Assembly (NCBI GenBank): GCA_024516035.1
Contig: CM044967.1
Location: 9,985,990-10,049,989, forward strand
Length of the DNA: 64,000 nucleotides
Direction: 5' to 3'
Origin: Bactericera cockerelli
Lineage: Eukaryota > Arthropoda > Insecta > Hemiptera > Triozidae
The position numbers and the translations under genes are program-made. Below, piece by piece: positions 10,073 to 19,752 of the stretch. Each line of letters begins with the position of its first letter. Within the stretch, counting starts at the first letter, position 1. The notes beneath the pieces were generated by a model. It did no database searches and was not told the origin of the DNA. It worked only from the letters and a program-made list of their open reading frames with translations.

Positions 10073-11689
10073 AAGTCTCATGAGATTCGAAATAAAAAAA
10101 TAAAATGTTGATGAGATTCGAAACAACGAAGCCATACTCTTCTTATACCTAGATTACCAGACATTGGTATTAAACAATCGAACACCAATTATTATAAGTT
10201 TAAATTGTTGAACTGTGTTGAACAGGAAAGTTTGTCACAATAGGTCGCCCCCTCTCAATGAACTCAGCTTTTTTTATTGGACAAATGACTCGAACTTCCA
10301 ACCTGCGGATTTCAAGTCCACTGCGGTAACCACTTGAACCATAGGATATACATATTAGATACTCTATGGGTAAGAAAAGAAAAATATGTAATGCAAATGC
10401 ATTGTGTATAAAATAATGAAGTTAATTATTACCCTCGTAAAAAGTTCAAGTTTGCAACAAAAGGTACCTGCAACTCCCTTTAGGTACATATTATATTAAT
10501 TAATGTGGAACTGAAGTTTTATATGTACCTAGGTACTATATTTCGACAGCTGGTACATTTTTTTGTTAATTACAAATACATTTTTCATGCTGACGGCGCC
10601 AGGTAGAACTAAAGATCCTCTTGCCCAGCTAAAGAAAGTTCGGATCTTCGTATTACTCCTAGTACTTACGAACTAAATATTATGACCATGTTGGTACACA
10701 ATTGTATCGAGTTAGGAGGATAATATTAAATCAGAATAGGTTTTTGTATCCTGAATTCATCATGAGGAATGGGGTTTTACATACACTATCTAGGTAGCGC
10801 TCCAGGTGCCTACATTAACCTCACCCAGCCTGATGGGGCCGGAAATGCCAATCTCACGTGTTCTTTCTGGGAAGTGACAGAATTCTTATAAGCTCAATGA
10901 TTATATTATTTCTAATGATTTTGGGCGAGATCAATAGATCAATATCATAAGTTCCAGTTGATCTAACATTTCACCATTTAAAACAATTTGCAAAATCTAG
11001 ACTTAAGTCCACACAGTCGTCAGTTAGCGACCCAATGCAATCCATATTTTCAATATGACATATTTTTCAATATGCAAGACACCTTTGATTTCCTAATTTG
11101 CCATCTTCAGTACCATGCCCATTATACCTACTGAGAGTTGGTTGTAAAATGTGCTCGCTCTTTTTAGTACCTCTATAGGTTGCTACCTAATACAGTTCTG
11201 GTAGAAAGAGTTATTTGATTTAATTGACCATTCCATTATTCTTTTAGTGACATATTGTTTCTCATCCAATCAAATGTTCGCTTTTTTACTCGACCTCTAA
11301 GTCTATTTTAGTTTTCTTAAAAATTGCCATGTTGGTGTGTCTTTTTGCTAATACAGAAAAAAAATGTCTCTGATCTTGGGCAAAAAGTAATATGCTTCAA
11401 TAAGTTCTAGGTGTTTCGTTTTTTTGTGTCTGAAAGCGTGTTTTAAGCCGGATTAAAAATTTGAAGTGCTCGAATCACTTGTCACTTGCTCAAACAGTAT
11501 TCACACTTGCGCTCGGAAAAAAAATAAAACTAAATAAAAGGATACTAGAGGATTACTTGGCATAATGTTCGGCAAAGCGTTATTTTTCAATTTCAAAATT
11601 TAAATTAATTCCCATATTTTGATTGACAGAAACTAAACTTGCAAGGTGTATTTTAGAGGGGACATAAATAAATTCTATTATTATTATTA
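10073..11689. other. Intergenic DNA, mostly featureless
   Basis: Only one recognisable piece was found, a 5S-SINE body fragment on the minus strand at about 10805-10870 (attaacctcacccagcctga). Nothing resembling coding exons was seen. Confidence 0.45.
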
Positions 11690-11960
11690 TTATAGTCGAG
11701 CCAGCGTCGATGACACGTTGATTAGACCCAGTTATCGTTCTGTCACTGAAGTTAAGCAACGTCCAGCGAGGTTAGGACTTAGATGGGTGACTTTCGAGTT
11801 CGAACGCTCGTGATGCTGCCTATTACCGGCCTTACTCAGCTGGGTGAGGTTAATTCGAGTAGCTGGATTGTGAGTTTCCAGTGAAGAGAAGGAAAAACTC
11901 CCGTCGTAATATGACCAATATGACCATGTACCTAGTTGAAAGCAACGTTAAAAAAAAAGA
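11690..11960 (+). repeat. 5S rRNA-derived SINE, best copy
   Basis: The head from 11696 parallels 5S rRNA in order: gccagcgtcgatgacacg at the start, then gtcactgaagttaagcaacg, ttaggacttagatgggtgac and cgctcgtgatgctg. The middle parts correspond to the 5S internal promoter (box A and box C) used by RNA polymerase III. The body carries ctgggtgaggttaattcgag, tagctggattgtgagtttcc, a ctcccgtcgtaatatga motif, and a tail gaaagcaacgttaaaa plus an A-rich run. It is too diverged to be a functional 5S gene. About nine copies lie in the window. Confidence 0.85.
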
Positions 11961-12284
11961 AAAAAAAAAGAAATGCTAGTCGGGGTGTGAAGGTAACAAA
12001 CTATTAGCGTGTGAAATTGTGGATCCGTGGATCGGGGTCACACCATCCATGAATTTTCCTTTGTATATTTGTTCCAGTAAAAGTTACCATCTTTGTGTTA
12101 AAATCACAATTACCCTAGTGGTTATACCTTCCACTAATTATTTATTATGATATATCTATTTTAGTATTTTACATTGACAAATGAAAAATTCTTTTCTTTC
12201 TTTGAAAATAAAAATAAAGGTAATTGTGTCCCGAAACCGCTTTCGCATTACTTCAGGGCACTTTACATCCATGCCATTCTTGAA

Positions 12285-12366
12285 ACGAAAAACTCGGTCA
12301 GAAATTTCCCCTCCGGATCAGCAACCAACGCTCTTAACCACTAAGCCACACAGATCGGCTTAACCA
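12285..12366 (-). repeat. tRNA-like SINE head, minus strand
   Basis: On the minus strand it reads agccgatctgtgtggcttag, tggttaagagcgttggttgc, tgatccggagggg. The tggcttagtggttaagagc stretch is an A-box context. The B-box part is degraded, so it is a SINE remnant and not a tRNA gene. Confidence 0.5.
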
Positions 12367-12498
12367 AGGAAAGCTGAGGCATAGCAACAATACCTAGGCA
12401 AAAAAAAGGAGGACAGAGGAAAAACTATTTTCTCAGTTACTATGAAAACCTGAGGTACTGCAATAATAGTCATAGGCGTCATAGCACCAACAAAAATA

Positions 12499-12532
12499 CT
12501 TCCGATTTCTAATATTAGAAATTTCTCGGAAG
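12499..12532. repeat. 34-bp dispersed palindrome (hairpin H1)
   Basis: A near-perfect hairpin: cttccgatttctaatatt / agaaatttctcggaag. The same sequence is at 17012-17044 (same orientation) and 28875-28908 (inverted), where it sits at the end of a longer transposon-like repeat. Confidence 0.75.
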
Positions 12533-12850
12533 TAAAATTGGAGGGCAGTGGACAAAATTGTTTTCAAGGAGGTCTAAACCCTCGGAGCACATCTCCGCGA
12601 CCTCAAATGTCGAGCTAATCATCCCTTTGTTTTGCCAGGCCAAAGCAAAGCCCCGCCAATGTGTTTACAGCTGCAAGTTGTGCTTGGAATGATATTATCC
12701 GAACTATTAATAAGTGTTTCCGAGATATAATAGAGTGCACGTGCGAGAGGGGAGGCATTTGAATACGGGGTGGTTTCATTGTGAGCCTTATCTTCATCAT
12801 CTTTCTGTAGCTCCAGATTTCGAAAACCTTTTTTTACTTTCCTTATCCTA

Positions 12851-13114
12851 TCTCTATATATAAAACAGAAAAAAGGACTACCTACCTACCTACCTACCTA
12901 CCTACCTACCTATGTTTGTTTGTTTGTCCGGAGTTGTTTAGCCAAAACGGTAAGAGATAGCGAAAAATGTCTCAGAATTGACCCCCCCAAAACCATTATC
13001 GCTTTGTCCAGAAAAATTATAAAAAGTTCAAAAAGGCATTACTGTACAGCAGTACGGCCATGCCTTAGTAAATTTGAAATTTAGTCCCGTTGCAAAGCAC
13101 GGGCAAACGGCTAG
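12851..13114 (+). mobile_element. Short non-autonomous Helitron
   Basis: The 5' end is TCTCTATATATAAAAC after an A; the 3' end is CTAG before a T. A stem-loop (cccgttgcaaagcacggg) lies 10 bases before the CTAG. These are the hallmarks of Helitrons (insertion between A and T, no target duplication, 3' hairpin). It holds a tacc microsatellite at 12873-12912 followed by tgtttgtttgtttgtccg. It is 264 bp and has no Rep/helicase gene, so it would depend on another element. Confidence 0.75.
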
Positions 13115-13888
13115 TAATAAATAATAAGGAAAGTATTGTATTCGTCGAAAATTTGACCTACCCAGTTTTTTTATAAATAGATCAGGGAAGGTAATTCTTC
13201 TGATGGTAATGCTGACAACACATTTGCAGCATTGCCCCTCTGAAAGTATTAATGTATTAATTGTTAAGCTGATCCTTTCGGTCAGGTACCTCTTAGGTCT
13301 TGGATCGCCTGTTAGAATTATTTTCTAACCAATTATGTGTAATTTGTGTATACATGTTCTTTCTTTGAGGAAGGGAATGGATACAGTTTCAAACACTTGT
13401 ATTCTTCTTTGATCATTACTTTCAACAGTTATTCTCATGGTATATCCTATGGATGAGACAAAATACATATAAACTATATTTAACGTTATATAAGCACTGT
13501 AGTTTCTCGGATGCATTATCAGCGAAACGACTGTTTCGCTGGATTTTCTCATGATAATGCTATCCAACAAGATAAGTGCATAGTTTTATTAATTGATTAT
13601 GGGCACAACTGCAATGGCATAAAGTCGTGTTATAAGAGCCGGACACGGAAAGTAAAGAAATTATGTTTCAAGAGAAAAAGATATTCGTGCTAGAACTAAT
13701 TTTTAAGAATTTATTTTACTTCTATCAATATTGATTTTGTTGGAAAGTACTAGCTGTTCTAATAGAATTCCTGTTTCCCTTGTGTATATGCAATCCTCTA
13801 ACTAGTCTAACTGATTCCACTGTCTTGTAGATTCTTTCTATCTTTGGTTATTCTGCCAACTAGATTTGTGAACTCCTCTACTCGTCAG
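13115..13888. other. Intergenic DNA with a fragment of the GTATTGTRTTCG repeat
   Basis: At 13125-13165 it reads ataaggaaagtattgtattc, gtcgaaaatttgacctaccc, as at 18690-18730. The rest shows short spurious open frames only. Confidence 0.5.
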
Positions 13889-14100
13889 TTAGTCACGGTA
13901 GCTCAGTGGTCAAGGCGGCGAGCGGCGTTCTTGTAGAAGTCACGGGTTCAAAACATAGCCATGGGACATGTGTGACAAGTTAACCTCCCATTTGGCTCTT
14001 TTTTTTTAACCACATAATGTTACACCTTGGACTTACTGCTGGAATAATGGGACTCATTAGTTCTAAACAGGCAGTATAAATAAGGCGATATTATTACTAT
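13889..14100 (+). repeat. SINE family A
   Basis: The head reads cacggtagctcagtggtcaa, ggcggcga, with a B box cgggttcaaaacat. The body includes cctcccatttggc, accacataatg, ttggacttactgctggaata, atgggactcattagttc and a tail caggcagtataaataaggcg. Confidence 0.85.
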
Positions 14101-14225
14101 ACCTAACTCTTTCTAGCATTTTCTAAATTAGTTTCTATTACAATCCTGGACATTCTGCAATAAATAACTCTCAGCATTTCTGAAGGTTTTTGACATTTTC
14201 ATGTCTTTGCTCTGGCACATAACCA

Positions 14226-14333
14226 AAATTATGTAACGAAATTAAGTAACGAAATTATGTAACGAAATTATGTGACGAAATTATGTAACGAAATTATGTG
14301 ACGAAATTATGTAACGAAATTATGTAACGAAAT
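14226..14333. repeat. Minisatellite, 13-bp unit, about 8 copies
   Basis: The unit is acgaaattatgta, with variants aagt and gtga for the last bases. It is uninterrupted across about 108 bases. Confidence 0.9.
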
Positions 14334-14339
14334 ATTAAA

Positions 14340-14980
14340 TTATAAAAAGAGAGAAGAGAAAAAGTATGTGTCATGCGCACAATACGAAATTTGGTCAGTT
14401 AAGTTTTAGACCTTGAATAGTAAAGATGAAAATGTCCCAATGGTTGCAGACTCGTATGCAAGCGTTTTTTAGAAGTAAAATTAAAAATATCATTTTTGTG
14501 TTTATCACAATCATGATATCAAAAACATAACAAATAGTGCCGAAAATTAACCTTGGGTAAAACTGGAACATCCAACCTTAAGGTTACTTTTTTTTTTTCA
14601 TTAAAAATCTCCTTGAAGTACAATATCTGTTTTTATATCTTGTACAACTTTTCACTTTTCTTTTTTGACTGATTAAACAATAAGGGTGTGGATACCCTGT
14701 ATTGCTACAATAAGAGCACTCAATCACCCCTCTCAACGATAAAGATACAAATATGCGAGTGTTACTGTTTATGTATTGCTAAGAGCAAGGTGTATTATGA
14801 TGTAATTCAATATAGAGCTCGAAAATTAAGTGTTTCCGAAATGTAATTCACATTTTCCAGGTTACTACAGACTACATGACATGTGTAGAGCTGTTGCAAC
14901 TCTAGGTTCCGACCTTTAGGAAGTAGTATGTAAAGAACAAATTTCAAAACTCATTAGAAAAGTTGCTTTCGCAAAACATT
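14340..14980. other. Intergenic DNA, nothing recognised
   Basis: No protein-like frames or repeat ends were seen. Confidence 0.35.
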
Positions 14981-15134
14981 CGAACCTGGATATAAGAGAA
15001 CAAGGGACCGGAAAATATTTCTCTTATATTCAGGTTTCTCTTATAAAAGAGGTTATTTTCCCTTGTAGAGACGTAAATTGGACCTAGAATTTCTTCTCTA
15101 ATATCTAGTTCTCTTAAATCCAGTTAGACTGTAT
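14981..15134. mobile_element. Pogo-like MITE (family M2)
   Basis: The left end is cattcgaacctggatataag, then agaac. The right end ctcttaaatccagttagact and gta is its inverted repeat. The interior repeats ttctcttatattcaggtttc and tcttataaaagaggttattt. The same elements are at 22031-22326, 28129-28284, 36405-36558 and 40707-40858. Confidence 0.8.
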
Positions 15135-15475
15135 AAAAAATGTTTTACTTAAATTTTAGGAGTTGATTCAGCCTAATTACTTTCCAAGAGTTTCAAACAT
15201 GGTTCTTATGTACATATAAAAATCAATAATACGGTGTTTTAAGAGAGCACTTGTGGGTTTTACCATTTTATTAGAGTTTAATATGAAGTAATAAAAAGGT
15301 GGGTATAAGTATTGATGTGAGTTTTAGAAAATTCAACAAATTTAAAACAGGTTCCATCTGTGGTAAAATGGTAGCTGAATTGATTATAGTGGGGCCTTTA
15401 AACTAAAATAAAAGTTATCTTTTATAAACACAGAGTTCAGATAAAGAAAGGTGATTCATGGAAAAAATTTGTAGT

Positions 15476-15612
15476 CTAGGGGCGGAATTAATAGACATTT
15501 TTGTAATACCTCTGTGGCGCTAAGTCACGGATTGCGTACTGTGTAAGATAGGGAAAATCGACACTTACCAACGACTTAAGTTATTGATGTTGTCCATTAA
15601 TTCCGCCCTAAA
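15476..15612. mobile_element. MITE (family M3), just 3' of the cuticle-like gene
   Basis: The ends are inverted repeats: aggggcggaattaatagaca and, inverted, tccattaattccgccctaa. The interior reads cctctgtggcgctaagtcac, ggattgcgtactgtgtaaga. A copy in reverse orientation lies at 25537-25673. It ends within about 25 bases of the stop codon at 15635, so it may form part of the 3' UTR. Confidence 0.8.
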
Positions 15613-15634
15613 TGCCTAAAGATAGTGCAAATAT

Positions 15635-16534
15635 TCATTTCCCATAAGCTCCTTGAGTGTGGCCGTAAGGACTGTAAGATCCTTTCCCATAAGTTGAGTG
15701 AGTGTCGTATACAGGCATGACAACAGTTTTCACCACGGGGTAAGGGACATGTTTCTCGACCGGGTAAGGGACAGGCTGGGGGTAGGGGTAGTACACGGGT
15801 CTGTCCACCTTCACAGGGTAGGGCTTGTCCACGGGAACAGCCACTGGTTGTGGCACGTGAACATGCACAGGGTAAGGGACATCTTTAGTGATTGTGACTG
15901 GGTATGGCTGAGGGATGTGCACTGGGACCTCTTTAGTTATGATCAGCGGTTTCGTCTCGTAGCTTTTACCATACGGGTAGTAGCTCGGACTGGATGATGA
16001 ATGGAAGCCGGACGATGAGTAGGCTATGGGAGGAGAGTACAGATTCCCGCCGGGTGCAGATGTGTAGACAGTTGTGGGCGAGAGACCTACGGGCGCACTT
16101 CCCATGGAGTTGATGGAGTTTAATCCTGAGGCAATGCCCAGTCCAGAGCCAATGCCCAGCGCAGGACCGTAGCCCGAGGTCTGGTAGCCGAGCCCGCTGG
16201 CGTAGCGGGTACCTATGCCCGAGCCTGTGGGAAGCAGGAGTCCCGTGGAGTACCCACTGCCCAGACTGTAGCCGTTATTGTAACCAGCGTTCAGGGATCC
16301 GTACGCTCCACCCAAGCCTCGCTTCCCAAGGTGAGTGCGATATCTAGCGGTCGCTTCATTGGTCGCATTCACAGGTGTCAAATTATTGTTGGAAACAACG
16401 GTCGAATCATTTCCATCATGTTCAGAAGGAGCATGCTTCTCCTCAGCTTTCTTCGTCGTCTTCTCAGATTCTCCTTTCACCGACGTAGTTACAAACACAA
16501 ACAGTAAACACGACCATGATGTTATCTGTAACAA
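15635..16534 (-). CDS. Secreted cuticle-like structural protein
   Basis: An intact frame of 299 codons. Residues ~1-21 form a signal peptide (WSCLLFVFVTTSVKG core). Then come a charged linker with KTTKKAEEK, a Lys-Arg site (KR) near residue 71, a Gly/Ser/Tyr/Leu-rich region (GYNNGYSLGSGYSTGLLL), a Ser/Tyr-rich stretch, and from about residue 195 tandem Pro/Val/Tyr/His motifs such as KDVPYPVHVHVPQP and KPYPVKVDRPVYYP, ending in Gly/Tyr-rich YGKGSYSPYGHTQGAYGK. Repeats of this type occur in insect cuticle, chorion and tracheal-lining proteins that lie outside the cell. No Rebers-Riddiford chitin-binding consensus is visible. The bases before ATA-ACA at 16525 read ttttttgttacag, a good splice acceptor, so the true start may lie in an upstream exon that I could not find. 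No neighbour is functionally linked. Confidence 0.8.
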   Translation of the reverse strand: MLQITSWSCLLFVFVTTSVKGESEKTTKKAEEKHAPSEHDGNDSTVVSNNNLTPVNATNEATARYRTHLGKRGLGGAYGSLNAGYNNGYSLGSGYSTGLLLPTGSGIGTRYASGLGYQTSGYGPALGIGSGLGIASGLNSINSMGSAPVGLSPTTVYTSAPGGNLYSPPIAYSSSGFHSSSSPSYYPYGKSYETKPLIITKEVPVHIPQPYPVTITKDVPYPVHVHVPQPVAVPVDKPYPVKVDRPVYYPYPQPVPYPVEKHVPYPVVKTVVMPVYDTHSTYGKGSYSPYGHTQGAYGK

Positions 16535-16617
16535 AAATCAAAAAACCACAAGTGTTTCGATTAAAGTTCCAACTCCTAGTACCTACTCCCATTCAAATCT
16601 TTACTGCATATCATTAA

Positions 16618-16720
16618 CCCGGGATCAGTACGGTTCGGTTTTGTAACGTATCCAGTACACGGTAACCGGGTAACGTATACGGTTGTGAGAGATTTCTCTC
16701 ACAACCGTACTGATTGCGGG
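16618..16720. mobile_element. piggyBac-type MITE with TTAA target sites
   Basis: A 103-bp element flanked by TTAA on both sides (16614-16617 and 16721-16724). The ends are CCCGGGATCAGTACGGTT and, inverted, aaccgtactgattgcggg. The interior holds a second palindrome, ggttgtgagagatttctctc with its partner acaacc. Termini starting CCC with TTAA duplications define the piggyBac superfamily. It lies about 85 bp upstream of the cuticle-like gene's first visible codon. Confidence 0.85.
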
Positions 16721-16729
16721 TTAAATATT

Positions 16730-17367
16730 TACTGTCGTCGTGCAACGTGAAATATCGTCAATCGTCATTCATGTTGGGGAGCTTTTCAAAGAATATTCCG
16801 ACTATCAAAGCAAAACCTAGTTCAATGAACAATGTTTCAGTTGCAGCTGTCATAAGGTACTATTTACATATGACCATTAACGATCAAAATTGCGAATTGA
16901 GCAAATTTAAAAAAAAACTCCATACTAAACAGATGAACGAATAAGGAATCATTGTATCAACTCAAAAAATATAAAAATTAAATATTTTTTTTTACTAAAA
17001 CGAACACAATACTTCCGATTTCTAATATTAGAAATTTCTCGGAACTAGGTAATATTCGCTTCTTGTGTATGATGTTCATAAACAGTAGGTATTGTCAATT
17101 GTGTAAGAATAGGATGGGCAAGCAATTCACAAAAAATTGTCATTCCGAAAAATTGATCTGACCATCACTTGGGTTGAATTTTAGATTATTTAGTGTGTTT
17201 TATTTTAAGTGTTGATAAAAAGGTAAAAAAACAAAATGCAATTATTGGATAAAATGAAGCCTTTATGTTAACGAAACTACACATTTTAGGATCTTAAAAC
17301 ATTATTGTTCTAAAAGGGTTTCTTTAAGAACCCATAGATTTTTTTTTTTTTAACCACTTAGGACTGA
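16730..17367. other. Intergenic DNA with hairpin H1 copy
   Basis: Hairpin H1 is at 17012-17044, preceded by aaaacgaacacaata, the reverse complement of the motif that follows H1 at 28909. It is therefore the end of the same repeat in reverse orientation. Otherwise featureless. Confidence 0.55.
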
Positions 17368-17655
17368 ATTTTAAAGCAGGATTAAAGTTAAGATAAGCCA
17401 CTGTACCTCAACTTGGTCTATATTTCGCAGTGATTGGTTGAAACTCGAACTTGAGGGCGTATCTGGCAAATCTCAACATTATTTCTGTTTCATAATTTAG
17501 CCCCTAGGGCCAATTTATAAAACAGTATTACAACAAATATTGGTGTGAAACGTCTCTCAAATCGGATTTTCAACCAATCACATCAGCGCACTATAGTCTG
17601 ACAATGGGAACAGAGTACACTATCTTTGTTGCAATCTTATTTAAAAATTTGTCCC
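17368..17655. mobile_element. Two adjacent MITEs of family M1
   Basis: Copy one (17368-17508) carries gcagtgattggttgaaactc, acttgagggcgta and ends catttctgtttcataattta. Copy two (about 17509-17655) starts agggccaatttataaaacag and carries tttcaaccaatcacatcagc, gcactatagtctgac. Two copies of one family side by side suggest insertion of one next to the other. Confidence 0.7.
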
Positions 17656-18194
17656 TTAACCGTGATCTCAGATAAAAAACCAAGACTCTCATTTCCTTAT
17701 ATGCAAAAATCCAGCACTCCAGCGTACAGCAACTCAGCCATTAAACACCACTTAATTAGTTAATGTTTGAAAATTTCAACCTAGAAAATCACATCGTGTA
17801 TTCAAAGTGTTTACAGCTTTTTGCATATCAGGAAAGGCACTATTTCTTCTGTTGGTAATTTGGTTATACGATAACTTACATTTTTCATGCTAGAAAACTA
17901 GTTCTCTCGGATTGTCTCCAAATAGCACTGACGAAAGGAAATTTACGAAGAGATGGGTAGTGAGGATTCCCCAGTACATATACTAAGGAGAAGATTTTGT
18001 CAATATAATTACAACGAGACTGGTTCCACTTCAATAGCAACTTAGACATGGTATGATTTGCAACAAATCCACAGAATCATTATCTTCGTAATCTCATTGT
18101 GTCATTTCATCGCATCTTAATCTGCATCTTAGGCACTGTTCCCTCAAAAGCGTCTCGCGACCAGCCGCAGACCGCTTCTTCTTTGTATTTTCAA

Positions 18195-18512
18195 TGTACT
18201 TTGTCCCGGTAGCTCAGTGGTAAAGGCGGCACTTAGGACGGAATTTATAGACTTTTTTGTAAGTCTATAATTTTTTAACTACCGTCTAGATTTTACGTAT
18301 TTTAAAATGTGGAAAATAAATGCAAGTTCTCATGATATTTCCAGAATCCTTCTGTAGCAATAATTTTAAAATACATCGTCTTGTTGCTATTTCTTTATTG
18401 AAGAATTAGTACAGTAGGCTTGCTCGCAAGTGACTTGGCTTCGATTCCCGGCTGGGATTCGAACTCGCGACCGACGCGTGACGCCTTGACCACTGAGCTA
18501 ACGGGACTGTAT
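18195..18512. repeat. SINE family A head fragments in opposed orientation
   Basis: At 18205-18235 plus strand: tcccggtagctcagtggtaa, aggcggca. At 18440-18510 minus strand: the same head in reverse (ggctgggattcgaactcgcg ... cgccttgaccactgagctaa). The DNA between contains a piece of MITE family M3 (ggacggaatttatagac). Confidence 0.6.
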
Positions 18513-18589
18513 GTAAAAGTATGTATGTGATTTCTTTGTGTTATTATTTTTTTTCTTTCTCAAAGTACTTTTGAATATCCGATCTTTTT

Positions 18590-18802
18590 TTTTTTTTTTT
18601 GATATCTTGAACTTTTTGGAAAACAGCCCCAATTTACCGGTATTTTGGGGGGACCGGCTTGGACTAACTTTTTACTTTCCTTATCTTATAATAAGGAAAG
18701 TATTGTATTCGTCGAAAATTTGACCTACCCAGTTTTTTACATTTCTGGACGAATCATGGCCTCAGGATACCAAAAAAGTTGTTTTCAGCCATTGGTCCGT
18801 GC

Positions 18803-18876
<74 letters not shown>

Positions 18877-19500
18877 GTGTGAACAGGATATCTCAAGAAC
18901 GGTAAAAGCTAGAGACTTGAAATTTGGTGCACAAATTAATTTTATACACCAGACGAACCACGAAACTTTTGGTTGAAATCGGCCGCATTCTGCGGCCGCA
19001 GGGCCGCAAATATTAGCCGCAAGTGCCGCTTCTTTAAATTGGTTAAAGATACAAAAAAATTAAGAGAACAACTTTTTCTTAGATTAAAAAAATAATAGGG
19101 GTCTATTTTGATCATTTTTTTGATATCTTGAACTTTTTGGAACTCGGCTCCAATTTACCGGTATTTGGGGGGGACCCGCTTTGATTAACTTTTTCAAATT
19201 CAATGATTTTGAAGTGCTGATTACGAATTTGGCATTGGTTTTTAGTTATCTGTTACCGTTGAGTCACCAGTGGCGGAATTCGACTCCTTTTTGGGGTATA
19301 AGGAAAGTCGTGTGATGTTTACACCAGATTTTTTATTATTCACTCTAGATGGGGGTTGTGACCTATCAAATCCAATGATTTTGAGGTGCTGATTAGAAAT
19401 TTGACAATGGTTTTTAGCTGAATGTTACCGTTGAATCACCAGTGGTGAAATTTGACTTCTTTTCGAGTGATAAGGAAAGTCGTGTGGTGTCACACCAGAC
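18590..19500 (+). mobile_element. Non-autonomous repeat with GTCT microsatellite and GTATTGTRTTCG end
   Basis: The hairpin ctttccttatcttataataa, ggaaag is followed by tattgtattcgtcgaaaatt. Then comes a GTCT run, then tatctcaagaacggtaaaag and acttgaaatttggtgcacaa. Internal blocks are repeated: tttgatatcttgaacttttt at 18599 and 19119, and caatgattttgaagtgctga near 19201 with caatgattttgaggtgctga near 19372. The order hairpin, attgt-attcg, GTCT run, then a ttgaaattttgt-like motif is the same as in the element at 28875-29590, although the sequences differ. Confidence 0.6.
18801..18880. repeat. GTCT microsatellite
   Basis: About 19 repeats of gtct/tctg with one gtcc interruption. It is embedded in a transposon-like repeat, and it produces spurious open frames rich in Ser, Val, Cys and Leu on the plus strand. 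Confidence 0.95.
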
Positions 19501-19504
19501 TTTT

Positions 19505-19752
19505 TATAAATAATTTGGGTCTAACGTCGCTTTCAACTGCATTGTCATATTCTCACGAAGGGGATTTTACCCTCCATTGGCTGGTAACTCACAAACCAGC
19601 GACTCCAATTAACCTCACCCAGCCTGAGTGGGACCGGGAATAGCCGGTCACCCATCTAAGTCCTAACCTCACTGGACCTTGCTTAACTTTAGTGACATAA
19701 TGAGAACTACCTTCTTCAACGTGCCATCGAAGCTTACGCTGGCTTGGCTTAT
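19505..19752 (-). repeat. 5S rRNA-derived SINE, minus strand
   Basis: On the minus strand the head is gccagcgtaagcttcgatgg and the 5S-like part is gtcactaaagttaagcaagg, then tgaggttaggacttagatgg and gtgaccgg. The body contains caggctgggtgaggttaatt and agtcgctggtttgtgagtta in closely similar form, and it ends gaaagcgacgttagaccc. Confidence 0.85.

Noticed and set aside
11696..11815. Possible 5S rRNA gene
   Set aside because: Similarity is limited to the internal promoter region and ends, the 3' part diverges, and many copies share an unrelated body; it is a SINE.
15698..16646. Plus-strand frames of 99 and 103 codons
   Set aside because: Shadows of the cuticle-like gene on the opposite strand, arising from its repetitive composition.
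18645..18976. Ser/Val/Cys-rich frames
   Set aside because: They are the three readings of a GTCT microsatellite.
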